Assembly (NCBI RefSeq): GCF_900177765.1
Contig: NZ_FXWI01000001.1
Location: 434,001 to 498,000, forward strand
From: Agreia sp. VKM Ac-1783
GTDB lineage: Bacteria > Actinomycetota > Actinomycetes > Actinomycetales > Microbacteriaceae
DNA: 64,000 nt
Reading direction: 5' to 3'
The notes beneath the pieces are model-generated. The model was not told the DNA's origin. It saw nothing but the letters and a program-made list of their open reading frames with translations, and ran no database searches. The position numbers were made by a program, and so were the translations under genes. Positions within the stretch are counted from its first letter, which is position 1, and each line of letters opens with the position of its first letter. Of the stretch, positions 51,813 to 59,854 are shown piece after piece.

Positions 51813-52628
51813 ATGAGTACATCGAACTTCTCTCCCCGTCGCGCCATCGTCACCGGATCGAACTCAGGGATCGGACGGGCCACGGCCCTCGCTCTCGCCG
51901 AGGCGGGCCTGGATGTCGGCATCACGTTCCACTCCGATTCCGACGGTGCCGAGGAAACGGCCGAGATGGTGCGCTCGCTCGGCCGTGACGCCCACATCGC
52001 CCAGCTCGACACCGGCGAGCTCGACTCCGTTCCCGGAACGATCACTTCTCTCATCGAGAAGCTCGGCGGCCTCGACGTGTTCGTCAACAATGCCGGGGTC
52101 ATGGATGTCGCACCATTTCTCGAGGTGGATCTGGAGACCTGGCGTCACACGATCGCCGCCGATCTCGACGGTGCTTTCCTCGCCATCCAGACGGCGGCGA
52201 AGACCATGGTCGAGCAGGGCGCGGGCGGACGCATCATCGGGGTGACGAGCGTGCACGAACACCAGCCGAGAGTGGGGTCGAGTGCCTACGACGCAGCGAA
52301 GCACGGATTAGGCGGACTTCTGAAGACAGCGGCGCTCGAGCTGGGGCAGCACGACATCACCGTCAACGCGGTGGCTCCCGGCGAGATCGCCACACCCATG
52401 AACGACATGACCGACGAGGATGCGTTCACGACGCACCGGCCCGGCATCCCGCTCGGACGCTCCGGCATCGCGGGCGAGATCGCGTCGGTGATCGCGTTTC
52501 TGGCGTCACCCGCGTCGAGTTACGTCACCGGCGCATCCTGGGCCGTCGACGGCGGCATGCTGCAGATGGGGCCGCAGGGCGGGTCGCACCTCACGACCGA
52601 CGACTGGCGCGGCGCAGCGAGCGAGTAG
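51813..52628 (+). CDS. Short-chain dehydrogenase/reductase
   Basis: A 271-residue classical SDR. The cofactor motif is TGSNSGIGRATALALAEAG, then DVFVNNAGV, catalytic Ser in IIGVTSVHEHQP, YDAAKHG (Tyr/Lys) and the C-terminal YVTGASWAVDGGM. Substrate is unknown; glucose dehydrogenase-like and sugar/steroid reductases share this pattern. It lies between accD and accE with the AbiEi-like gene, suggesting it arrived with the inserted segment. Confidence 0.9.
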   Translation: MSTSNFSPRRAIVTGSNSGIGRATALALAEAGLDVGITFHSDSDGAEETAEMVRSLGRDAHIAQLDTGELDSVPGTITSLIEKLGGLDVFVNNAGVMDVAPFLEVDLETWRHTIAADLDGAFLAIQTAAKTMVEQGAGGRIIGVTSVHEHQPRVGSSAYDAAKHGLGGLLKTAALELGQHDITVNAVAPGEIATPMNDMTDEDAFTTHRPGIPLGRSGIAGEIASVIAFLASPASSYVTGASWAVDGGMLQMGPQGGSHLTTDDWRGAASE

Positions 52629-52634
52629 CGCCGT

Positions 52635-52740
52635 GCGCTGATCGAGTAGGCGCGCGACGGAGGAGCCGGTGTATCGAGATCGCCTTCGGTGGTCTCGATA
52701 CGCTTCGGCCGCGGGCGGCCTCGGCTACTCGACCGGCGCG
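52635..52740 (+). repeat. REP-like element A, copy 5
   Basis: Starts gcgctgatcgagtaggcg, has gtatcgagatcgcc and ggtggtctcgatacg and ends ctactcgaccggcg. Its right end is amplified in tandem (next entry). Confidence 0.78.
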
Positions 52741-52856
52741 GAGAGCCGCGGGCGGCCTCGGCTACTCGACCGGCGAGGAGAGCCGCGGGCGGCCTCGGCT
52801 ACTCGACCGGCGAGGAGAGCCGCGGGCGGCCTCGGCTACTCGACCGGCGCAGGCGC
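52711..52856. repeat. 37-bp tandem repeat, four copies
   Basis: Units start at 52711, 52748, 52785 and 52822, each beginning gcgggcggcctcggctactc and ending with gaccggcg plus gagagcc. The unit is the right arm of REP-like element A plus a short linker. Copies are nearly identical. It directly abuts the 3' end of accD. Confidence 0.9.
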
Positions 52857-54461
52857 TTACAGCGGGATGTTGCCGTGCTTCTTCGTGGGGAGGCTCGCGC
52901 GCTTGGTGCGAAGCGCTCGGAGCGCCTTGACGACCGCGACGCGGGTGGCTGCGGGCTCGATCACACCGTCGAGTTCGCCGCGTTCTGCCGCGAGGAACGG
53001 CGACGCCACGTTGTACGTGTACTCGTTGGCCAGCCTCGTGCGCACGGCGGCCACGTCTTCGCCGGCCTCTTCTGCCCGCTTGATCTCGCCGCGGTAGAGG
53101 ATGTTGACCGCACCCTGGCCGCCCATGACCGCGATCTCGGCGGTGGGCCACGCGAGGTTGATGTCGGCACCGAGCTGCTTGGAGCCCATCACGATGTACG
53201 CGCCGCCGTAAGCCTTGCGGGTGATCACGGTGATGAGGGGAACGGTGGCCTCCGCGTAGGCGTAGAGCAGCTTCGCGCCGCGGCGGATGACGCCGGTCCA
53301 CTCCTGGTCGGTTCCCGGAAGGTAGCCGGGCACGTCGACGAGAGTCAGGATCGGGATGGAGAACGCGTCGCAGAAGCGCACGAACCGCGCCGCCTTCTCA
53401 CCGGCCTCGATGTTGAGCGTTCCGGCCATGGCGTTGGGCTGGTTGGCCACGATTCCCACTGAGCGACCCTCGACGCGGGCGAAGCCCACCACGATGTTGG
53501 GTGCGTAGAGCGGCTGGGTCTCGAGGAACTCGCCGTTGTCGACGATGTGCTCGATCACCGTGTGCACGTCGTAGGGCTGGTTGGGCGAATCCGGGATGAG
53601 CGTGTTGAGCTTGCGGTCGGCATCCGTGATCTCGAGCTCGACCTCGCTGTCGTACACCGGAGCATCCGACAGGTTGTTGTCGGGCAGGTAGCTGATCAGT
53701 CCTCGCGCGAAGTCGAGCGCGTCTTCCTCGTCGCTCGCAAGGTAGTGCGAGACGCCTGACACGGTGTTGTGGGTGAGAGCTCCGCCGAGCTCCTCCATGC
53801 CCACGTCTTCGCCGGTGACCGTCTTGATGACATCGGGGCCGGTCACGAACATCTGGCTGGTCTTGTCGACCATGATCACGAAGTCGGTGAGGGCGGGGGA
53901 GTAGACCGCGCCACCCGCCGCCGGGCCCATGATGATCGAGATCTGCGGGATGACTCCCGAGGCCTGCGTGTTGCGGCGGAAGATCTCGCCGTACTTGCCG
54001 AGAGCGACGACGCCCTCCTGGATGCGGGCTCCGCCGGAGTCGAGCATGCCGATGATCGGCACGCCGGTCTTCAGGGCGAGGTCCATGACCTTGATGATCT
54101 TCTCGCCGGCTACCTCGCCGAGCGAGCCGCCGAAGATCGTGAAGTCCTGTGAGTACACGGCGACCTGGCGCCCGTGGATCGTGCCGGTGCCGGTGACGAC
54201 CGCGTCGCCATAGGGGCGCGACTTCTCCATGCCGAAGGCCACCGTGCGGTGACGCACGAATTCGTCGATCTCGACGAACGATCCCGCGTCGAGCAGTTCT
54301 TCGATGCGTTCGCGGGCGGTCTTCTTGCCCCGGGCGTGCTGCTTGGCGATTGCCGCCTCACCGCTCGCGGTCACGGCCTCGTGGTACCTGTTCTTCAGGT
54401 CGACCAGCTTGCCCGCTGTGGTGTACATGTCCGGCGCCTGTGCAGTTACGTCTTCGCTCAC
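52857..54461 (-). CDS. accD: Acyl-CoA carboxylase beta chain (carboxyltransferase)
   Basis: A 534-residue AccD5-type carboxyltransferase that transfers the carboxyl from biotin to acetyl- or propionyl-CoA. Two crotonase-like halves are seen: [15 protein letters not shown] and [16 protein letters not shown] in the first (oxyanion site), [20 protein letters not shown] and [19 protein letters not shown] in the second. GTG start at 54461; it diverges from birA. Its tandem-repeat 3' flank replaces the usual adjacent accE. Confidence 0.95.
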   Translation of the reverse strand: MSEDVTAQAPDMYTTAGKLVDLKNRYHEAVTASGEAAIAKQHARGKKTARERIEELLDAGSFVEIDEFVRHRTVAFGMEKSRPYGDAVVTGTGTIHGRQVAVYSQDFTIFGGSLGEVAGEKIIKVMDLALKTGVPIIGMLDSGGARIQEGVVALGKYGEIFRRNTQASGVIPQISIIMGPAAGGAVYSPALTDFVIMVDKTSQMFVTGPDVIKTVTGEDVGMEELGGALTHNTVSGVSHYLASDEEDALDFARGLISYLPDNNLSDAPVYDSEVELEITDADRKLNTLIPDSPNQPYDVHTVIEHIVDNGEFLETQPLYAPNIVVGFARVEGRSVGIVANQPNAMAGTLNIEAGEKAARFVRFCDAFSIPILTLVDVPGYLPGTDQEWTGVIRRGAKLLYAYAEATVPLITVITRKAYGGAYIVMGSKQLGADINLAWPTAEIAVMGGQGAVNILYRGEIKRAEEAGEDVAAVRTRLANEYTYNVASPFLAAERGELDGVIEPAATRVAVVKALRALRTKRASLPTKKHGNIPL

Positions 54462-54577
54462 CGGTTCACTCTACCGGCCAGCCATCGCCGCCAACCGTTG
54501 GTTGATTGCTACAAATTTGCCGCGCATCCGTTGGTTCGAGTCCGTGCGCCGCACCGCCGAGGGGCAGGCGCTGCGCC

Positions 54578-54583
54578 TAGGGT
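54578..54583 (+). promoter_or_regulatory. -10 box TAGGGT of birA
   Basis: TAGGGT ends 7 nt before the ATG at 54591, which would therefore be the first base of the transcript. This supports 54591 over the in-frame ATG at 54585. Confidence 0.5.
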
Positions 54584-54590
54584 GATGCCT

Positions 54591-55418
54591 ATGAAACTGC
54601 CCCTCAGTTCCGCCGTCGCCGAGCGTCTCGACTGGCTTCCGAGCGTCGGATCGACGAACGACGCGCTGCGCGAGCGTGCCACAGGGCCGGATGCCTCGGC
54701 CTGGCCCGATCTCTCGGTGGTCGCAACCGACACCCAGACCGAGGGCAGGGGCAGACTCGGCCGAACCTGGACCGCGCCCGCCGGCAAATGTCTTGCCGTG
54801 TCGGTTCTGCTGCGGCAGCCGATCGGCTCGTCGGTTCTGCCGCCCGACAGCCTCGGATGGCTGCCGCTGATGGCGGGCGCCGCCATGACCCAGGTCGTGC
54901 GTTCCCTCATCGAGGGAGAGGTGGGTCATGCGTCGAGCGTGCATCACCGCCCGGTCGCCTCGCTCAAATGGCCGAACGATGTGCTGATCGATGGGGCCAA
55001 GGTCAGCGGAATCCTCAGCGAACTCGTGCCCTCGACCGGCGTCATCGTCGGGGCGGGTCTGAACGTCTCTCTCACTCAGAGCGAGCTGCCCGTCTCCACG
55101 GCCACCTCGCTGCTGCTCGCCGGCGTGCAGCACGCGTCTCTCGATGCGGCGCTCGCGGGCTACGTCATCAATCTGTCGCGGCTCTATCGCGACTTCGTGC
55201 GATTCGAGGGCGACGCCGTGCAGAGCGGACTCCACGCCCTCGTCACGGCGCTGTGCGGCACGCTCGGCAGCCCCGTTCTGGCCGAGCTGCCCGGGGGCGA
55301 GGTCGTCTCGGGCATCGCCCGCGAGATCGATGAGTTGGGCCGCATCGGCATCGATCGCGACTCGGATGGCTGGAGAGTCGTCGTGGCCGCAGGGGATATC
55401 ACCCACCTGAAGGTTTAA
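54591..55418 (+). CDS. birA: Biotin-[acetyl-CoA-carboxylase] ligase
   Basis: A 275-residue group I biotin ligase without the N-terminal DNA-binding domain. The biotinyl-AMP loop is TQTEGRGRLGRTWTAPAG, followed by SLKWPNDVLIDGAKVSGIL and VGAGLNVSLT. The C-terminal SH3-like domain is present. It would biotinylate the BccA subunit. It is head to head with accD, its functional partner; the same neighbourhood exists in mycobacteria. Confidence 0.93.
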   Translation: MKLPLSSAVAERLDWLPSVGSTNDALRERATGPDASAWPDLSVVATDTQTEGRGRLGRTWTAPAGKCLAVSVLLRQPIGSSVLPPDSLGWLPLMAGAAMTQVVRSLIEGEVGHASSVHHRPVASLKWPNDVLIDGAKVSGILSELVPSTGVIVGAGLNVSLTQSELPVSTATSLLLAGVQHASLDAALAGYVINLSRLYRDFVRFEGDAVQSGLHALVTALCGTLGSPVLAELPGGEVVSGIAREIDELGRIGIDRDSDGWRVVVAAGDITHLKV

Positions 55419-55425
55419 TAGCCCC

Positions 55426-56181
55426 ATGTCCGCTCCGAAGCACCCGCGTCCGAGCTTCGGCGCGCTCATCCACGGCCCGGATGCGCAGACAGAGGTCTTC
55501 GCGGACGGGCGGCCGGCGGCGCCCCGCCCGGCCCCCGCGCCGAGCGCATACGACGAGACCGTGGTGACCGAACGCATCCGGCCCCTCGGCCAGCCGCCCC
55601 GCCAGTCTGCCTACGGCGCCCCGGATGCGACGGGCCCGGCCCCCGAGGCAGCCGAACCCGAGCGCGTGGTCGCCAAGTTCCGTTCGCACGGGCGTCGGCT
55701 GTTCTTTCCCACGATTTTTCTGATCGTCATTGCCGGTGCGACCGGGTACTTCTCGGGATGGTTCGCCGAGGAGTGGCAGAACTGGTCCGTGCTCGCCGCG
55801 GGCGCGCTGCTCGCCGTTCTGTTCTTCGTCGTTCCTGCCGTGAAGTGGTTGAGCATCCGCTACGTGCTCACCACCCGGCGCGTCATCCTGCGCCGAGGGC
55901 TGCTGGTGAACACGCGCAGCGAGGTGATGCTCGCGCGAGCGGGCGATCTGACCGTGCGCAAGTCGGTGCTGCAGGCGATGTTCCGCACGGGAGACGTTCG
56001 CATCGGCACTGCACCAGGCGAGTACGCCGTTCTGCGCGATGTGCATCGGGCAGACCTGGTGTCCGAGGTGATCGGGGACCTCATCGAAGCGCAACACGTT
56101 CCGGCTCATGCCGTGAGGTTTCGGAGACCCGAGTCGGAGAATTCGTGGTGGGACGAACAGCAGCCCCATCGAGCGGAGTAG
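55426..56181 (+). CDS. Membrane protein with bacterial PH (DUF304) domain
   Basis: A 251-residue protein. The first ~75 residues are Pro/Ala-rich and disordered, then two transmembrane helices (about residues 85-108 and 118-137) and a PH-like domain with SIRYVLTTRRVILRRGLLVN and VMLARAGDLTVRKSVLQAMF. A PH-domain protein occupies the same place next to birA in M. tuberculosis (Rv3278c). Function unknown. Its TAG stop begins the -10 box of the next gene. Confidence 0.85.
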   Translation: MSAPKHPRPSFGALIHGPDAQTEVFADGRPAAPRPAPAPSAYDETVVTERIRPLGQPPRQSAYGAPDATGPAPEAAEPERVVAKFRSHGRRLFFPTIFLIVIAGATGYFSGWFAEEWQNWSVLAAGALLAVLFFVVPAVKWLSIRYVLTTRRVILRRGLLVNTRSEVMLARAGDLTVRKSVLQAMFRTGDVRIGTAPGEYAVLRDVHRADLVSEVIGDLIEAQHVPAHAVRFRRPESENSWWDEQQPHRAE

Positions 56182-56184
56182 CCT
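56179..56184 (+). promoter_or_regulatory. -10 box TAGCCT of the 68-residue gene, overlapping the upstream stop
   Basis: TAGCCT starts with the stop TAG of the PH-domain gene and ends 6 nt before the ATG at 56191. Confidence 0.5.
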
Positions 56185-56190
56185 CTCACC

Positions 56191-56397
56191 ATGTTGGAAT
56201 TCAAAGGCGAGAAACTCGAGCAGGTCTGGGTCGGCAACGAGCACGTTGCGAACATTCGAGAGGCCTCCGGTCACGGCGAGGGGCCGTTCATCATCGAGAC
56301 GGTCGACGGCGTCGAGATCCACCAGGCGGCCGACCTGCACCTCGCGGAGCTCTGGGTCGCGCAGCACTCCGACAGCATCCTGGGCCGCCCGAACTAA
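56191..56397 (+). CDS. 68-residue conserved-context hypothetical protein
   Basis: MLEFKGEKLEQVWVGNEHVA then a short acidic/histidine-bearing stretch ending LWVAQHSDSILGRPN. Soluble, no signal peptide or helix long enough to span a membrane. I do not recognise a family. Support for it being real: it fits exactly between the PH-domain gene and purK, has a -10 box with leaderless spacing, and its TAA stop forms the next -10 box. Codon use is like its neighbours. Confidence 0.65.
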   Translation: MLEFKGEKLEQVWVGNEHVANIREASGHGEGPFIIETVDGVEIHQAADLHLAELWVAQHSDSILGRPN

Positions 56398-56400
56398 GCT
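56395..56400 (+). promoter_or_regulatory. -10 box TAAGCT of purK, overlapping the upstream stop
   Basis: TAAGCT begins with the stop TAA of the 68-residue gene and ends 6 nt before the purK GTG at 56407. Confidence 0.5.
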
Positions 56401-56406
56401 GTACGC

Positions 56407-57543
56407 GTGGAATATCGCGTAGGTGTCATCGGTGGCGGTCAACTGGCTCGAATGATGATCCCGGCGGCGGTGAATCTCGGCATCGATCTCAAGGTGCTCG
56501 CTGAGAACGCCGACTCGTCGGCCGCGCTGGCCGCGACCGAGGTGGGCGACTATCTCGATCTCGACACGGTGATGGCTTTCGCCCAGACCGTCGACGTGAT
56601 CACCTTCGACCACGAGCACGTGCCGCAGGCCATCCTGCACGCGCTCGTCGAGGCGGGTCACGATGTGCGGCCAGGGCCGGATGCGCTGCTGTACGCGCAA
56701 GACAAGATCCTGATGCGCGAGAAGCTCGAGCAGCTCGGTGTGCCGGTTCCCATCTGGGCCGCGGTGTCGAATGCCGACGAGCTCGCGGCGTTCATCGCCG
56801 ATAACGGTGGTCATGCCGTTGTGAAGACCCCGCGCGGTGGATACGACGGCAAGGGCGTGCGCGTCGTGTCGCACGCCGACGAGGCCGCCGACTGGTTTCT
56901 CGCGCTCGCCGAAGACGGCAACGGGGGAGCCCTGCTCGCCGAAGAGCGGGTCGATTTCTCCCGGGAGCTCGCTCAGATGGTCGCGCGCCGACCGTCAGGC
57001 GACATGCAGCTGTGGCCCGTGGTCGAGTCGATTCAGCGAGACGGGGTCTGCGCCGAGGTCATCGCCCCCGCGCCGCGGAGTGCCGGCCGCGTGGCCGACG
57101 TGGCCGCCGACATCGCCACGACCATTGCGGAGGGCCTCGGCGTGACCGGAGTCTTCGCCGTCGAACTCTTCGAGACCACCGACGAGCGTCTGCTCGTGAA
57201 CGAGCTGGCGATGCGCCCGCACAACACCGGCCACTGGTCGATCGACGGCTCCACCACGAGCCAGTTCGAGCAGCACTTGCGAGCCGTCCTCGACCTTCCG
57301 TTGGGTGCGACCGGATGCCGCGACACCTGGTCGGTGATGGTCAACGTGCTCGGCGGGCCCACCGAGGGAACGCTGGCCGACCGCTATCCCGCAGCTTTCG
57401 CCGATCAGCCCACGGTCAAGTTCCACAACTACGGCAAGGCCCCGCGCCCCGGCCGCAAGGTCGGGCACGTGACCGCCGGCGGCGAGGACCTCGACCAGGT
57501 CGTGTTCGAGGCCCGCGCCGCCGCGGCTTTCTTTCAGAACTGA
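56407..57543 (+). CDS. purK: 5-(carboxyamino)imidazole ribonucleotide synthase
   Basis: The ATP-grasp enzyme that carboxylates AIR in purine synthesis, working with PurE. The 378-residue protein begins VGVIGGGQLARMMIPAAVNL, with the ATP-grasp region AVVKTPRGGYDGKGVRVV, and RPHNTGHWSIDGSTTSQFEQ. GTG at 56407. Its last 30 bases are duplicated at 59821-59850 just before purE, with only synonymous differences, showing that the two minus-strand genes now lying between purK and purE were inserted at this gene's 3' end. Confidence 0.95.
   Translation: MEYRVGVIGGGQLARMMIPAAVNLGIDLKVLAENADSSAALAATEVGDYLDLDTVMAFAQTVDVITFDHEHVPQAILHALVEAGHDVRPGPDALLYAQDKILMREKLEQLGVPVPIWAAVSNADELAAFIADNGGHAVVKTPRGGYDGKGVRVVSHADEAADWFLALAEDGNGGALLAEERVDFSRELAQMVARRPSGDMQLWPVVESIQRDGVCAEVIAPAPRSAGRVADVAADIATTIAEGLGVTGVFAVELFETTDERLLVNELAMRPHNTGHWSIDGSTTSQFEQHLRAVLDLPLGATGCRDTWSVMVNVLGGPTEGTLADRYPAAFADQPTVKFHNYGKAPRPGRKVGHVTAGGEDLDQVVFEARAAAAFFQN
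57514..57543 (+). repeat. Left direct repeat: 3' end of purK
   Basis: cgcgccgccgcggctttctt followed by tcagaactga, encoding the C-terminal RAAAAFFQN and the stop. Matches 59821-59850 at 27 of 30 positions. All three mismatches are third-codon and synonymous. Confidence 0.9.
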
Positions 57544-57551
57544 GGTTCGGG

Positions 57552-59183
57552 TCAGCCGACCGATCGCAGGGTGAAGCCGTCGAAGTAGACCAGGTGGCCG
57601 CCGGCGTACATCCACCAGAATGCGTCGGTGGGGATGCTCCAGAGAACCTCTCCGGTCTTGGCGTCATACGCTGTTCCGGTTCCATCAGCAATCGAGTAGT
57701 TGTAGAGAGTGCCGTAGGCGACCCTCTGCATCCTCGGCTGGGTGAAATCCGTCAGACGCGCGCCCGTGGCCTGGTCGAAGCGGCACGGCTGGTCGGCCAG
57801 AGTGTCGAGAAGGAGAGCGTCGTTATCGGCGGAGATGCGGACGACATAGGACGCATCCGCTGAGGCCCTGATGCCGCATCCCGTAGCATCGGCCGTCCAG
57901 ATCGTGTCGCCCGTCTTCCCATCGACCAGGGAGATGTTCGTGGGAGAACCGACGACGAATTGTCCGTTGCCGACTTGGGGGCCGACGTCGGCAAGGTCGC
58001 CCAGCTTCACCGCGGGGGTCAGAACCTCGTTCACTGTCGATCCCGCATCTTCCGTCCTGGTCCACAACTGCTCGCCGTTGTCATCGAGGCCGGTGAGGAT
58101 GACGGGGATCTGAGGATCGGTGAGGTTCGACGGGCGGATCGTGTATCCCGTGAAGAACCTGTAGTCGAGGAAGCCATCTCTGTATGACACCGCGCCGGTG
58201 GTGAGGTCGAGAACCGCCGATGAGACTCGTGGCTGCCCCGGTCGGGTGTACGTCAGCGCGGTGAATCCGAGGCCGTTCGTCACCTCCTTGATACCGACGG
58301 CGGTTCCCTCGACGCGGGTGCTCCAGACGGGATTCTGCGCGTTGCGGGGGTCGAGGCGTTTCACTGTGCCGTAGGCAGCCTCTTGACCGTTCGCGTCGAG
58401 CTCTCGGAAGCTCGCGTACACGTCGCCGGAATCGCCGGGTACCGGACTGACCTCCGACACGTGTTGCCCGCCGCTGCTGGGCTCGAAAGCGGCCACGGTC
58501 TGACCCGTAGCGAGGTCGAGGACCTCGCTGGGCCCCGCGCGGTCTCGGACGGAGTCGACGAGGACTCGGCCCGAAGTGCCGAGCACGGTTGTGTCCACCT
58601 CGGCAGAGCCCTGACCTTCGGATTCCGTGTCCCAGTGCCAGTCTCGACTCCACAGCAGTTTTCCCGATGACGTGTCGACGAGGCTCAAAGTCATTCCGTC
58701 GTTCGTGCGAAGACAATTGACATTGTCATCGGTGCGGATAGGCCCGACTTGCACGAGTGCGAACCCGTCCGAGACCGTGTATGCCTGCCTGATCTGACAT
58801 GGTTCATCCGAATGAGGCAAGTCGAGCGACCAGCCCGTGCCGCTCGGGGCGGAGGGGACGTCGTGAGGGAGGATCGGAGCCTCGCTGACGGTGACGGCAG
58901 GTGGCGGCAGCGTGACGGTCGTCGGGGAAGGCGTGGGAGTCGTCGTCGGGGGAGTAGCGGTAGTGGTGGTCGGGACGGCACTCGGGGCGGGTGAACCGAA
59001 CAGGGAGTCACGGTTCAGAGCGAGTGCCGTGGAACCCGATGCGACGATGCCGGTGATGATGAGTCCGGCCAGAAATGCTCGAAGATGACTGGTCCGACGT
59101 CGCGGCTCGGCTTCGACGTTCTCGATGAGAAGTTGCCGAATGGCGGCACTGCGCTTCGGACTGAATTTCGGGTTGTCAGTCAT
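57552..59183 (-). CDS. Single-pass membrane protein with extracytoplasmic PQQ-like beta-propeller, probable anti-sigma/sensor
   Basis: A 543-residue protein: about 35 cytoplasmic residues (KFSPKRSAAIRQLLIENVEA), a transmembrane helix near residues 36-56, a long Thr/Pro-rich spacer (about residues 65-95, PTTTTATPPTTTPTPSPTTV), then a repeat-rich domain with PQQ/propeller-type motifs such as LVDTSSGKLLWSRDWHW, VDGKTGDTIWTADATG and YDAKTGEVLWSIPTDAFW. It overlaps the ECF sigma gene as ATGA, so it is probably its anti-sigma factor or signal sensor; a classical zinc anti-sigma motif is not seen. Part of the insertion between purK and purE. Confidence 0.8.
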   Translation of the reverse strand: MTDNPKFSPKRSAAIRQLLIENVEAEPRRRTSHLRAFLAGLIITGIVASGSTALALNRDSLFGSPAPSAVPTTTTATPPTTTPTPSPTTVTLPPPAVTVSEAPILPHDVPSAPSGTGWSLDLPHSDEPCQIRQAYTVSDGFALVQVGPIRTDDNVNCLRTNDGMTLSLVDTSSGKLLWSRDWHWDTESEGQGSAEVDTTVLGTSGRVLVDSVRDRAGPSEVLDLATGQTVAAFEPSSGGQHVSEVSPVPGDSGDVYASFRELDANGQEAAYGTVKRLDPRNAQNPVWSTRVEGTAVGIKEVTNGLGFTALTYTRPGQPRVSSAVLDLTTGAVSYRDGFLDYRFFTGYTIRPSNLTDPQIPVILTGLDDNGEQLWTRTEDAGSTVNEVLTPAVKLGDLADVGPQVGNGQFVVGSPTNISLVDGKTGDTIWTADATGCGIRASADASYVVRISADNDALLLDTLADQPCRFDQATGARLTDFTQPRMQRVAYGTLYNYSIADGTGTAYDAKTGEVLWSIPTDAFWWMYAGGHLVYFDGFTLRSVG

Positions 59184-59776
59184 TTCGCACCTCCCGAGGT
59201 GATTGCTGTTCGGTCCATGGCCTCGGTGGTGAGGGTGGAAAGTCTTTGTTTGGCGCGTGAGAGACGCGATTTCACCGTGCCGACGGGAATACGAAGTGCC
59301 GACGCTGCCTCGGCGAGGCTGAACTCCTCGAGCACGCACAGGGTGATGATGTTCTGGTCGTTCGACGACAGCTGCGCGAAGGCGCTGTTGACGCCGCGAC
59401 CTCGAGCCGACGAGTCCATCTGCTCGTCGATCCGGTCGAATTCCTCATCCCCCTCGAGCTCCGCCGGAGGGATGCGATCGATGACGGCTCTGTAGCGTCG
59501 CATGCTGCGCACGAAGTTATGGGCTACGTAGTTGGTCGTGACGAGGAGCCACCCGATCATGGTCTCGTTGACCAACGTGACCGTCTTGCGCCGCCGCCAG
59601 AGCTCGAGGAAGACGACCGCTGTCACATCCTCGGCGTCATGCGTCGTCCTCATCAGGCGCAGTGCCTGACCGAAGACGCGGTCGCGGTGCCTGTCATAGA
59701 GCATCGCGAACGCCCCGGAATCGCCTCCACGAGCCAGCTCCCATAGGGCCGGCTCGTTCACTAGTTCTGTGCCCAT
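59180..59776 (-). CDS. ECF-type RNA polymerase sigma factor
   Basis: A 198-residue sigma-70 family factor. Region 2 includes AFAMLYDRHRDRVFGQALRL and AEDVTAVVFLELWRRRK; region 4 includes LSSNDQNIITLCVLEEFSLA, EAASALRIPVGTVKSRLSRA and KQRLSTL. No extra regions. ATG at 59776. It is followed directly by the membrane propeller protein, so an extracytoplasmic signal pathway is likely. Its promoter faces away from purE and lies within the inserted segment. Confidence 0.9.
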   Translation of the reverse strand: MGTELVNEPALWELARGGDSGAFAMLYDRHRDRVFGQALRLMRTTHDAEDVTAVVFLELWRRRKTVTLVNETMIGWLLVTTNYVAHNFVRSMRRYRAVIDRIPPAELEGDEEFDRIDEQMDSSARGRGVNSAFAQLSSNDQNIITLCVLEEFSLAEAASALRIPVGTVKSRLSRAKQRLSTLTTEAMDRTAITSGGAK

Positions 59777-59820
59777 ACCTCATAGTGTCCGGTCGGCCGG
59801 AAAAGGTTCCACCGGTGCTG

Positions 59821-59850
59821 CGTGCCGCAGCGGCTTTCTTCCAGAACTGA
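59821..59850 (+). repeat. Right direct repeat: remnant of original purK 3' end
   Basis: cgtgccgcagcggctttctt followed by ccagaactga still encodes RAAAAFFQN and a stop, but is no longer attached to a gene. It sits 16 bp before the purE start, the likely ancestral purK-purE junction. Confidence 0.9.
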
Positions 59851-59854
59851 CGCT

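Noticed and set aside
52711-52856. CRISPR array
   Set aside because: The 37-bp units are contiguous with no variable spacers, and no cas genes are present.
57544-59820. Transposon or prophage remnant
   Set aside because: No transposase, integrase or terminal inverted repeats were found; the only boundary signal is the duplicated purK tail.
59662-59850. 62-codon plus-strand gene upstream of purE
   Set aside because: It is antisense to the sigma factor and only its last codons match anything, namely the duplicated purK tail.
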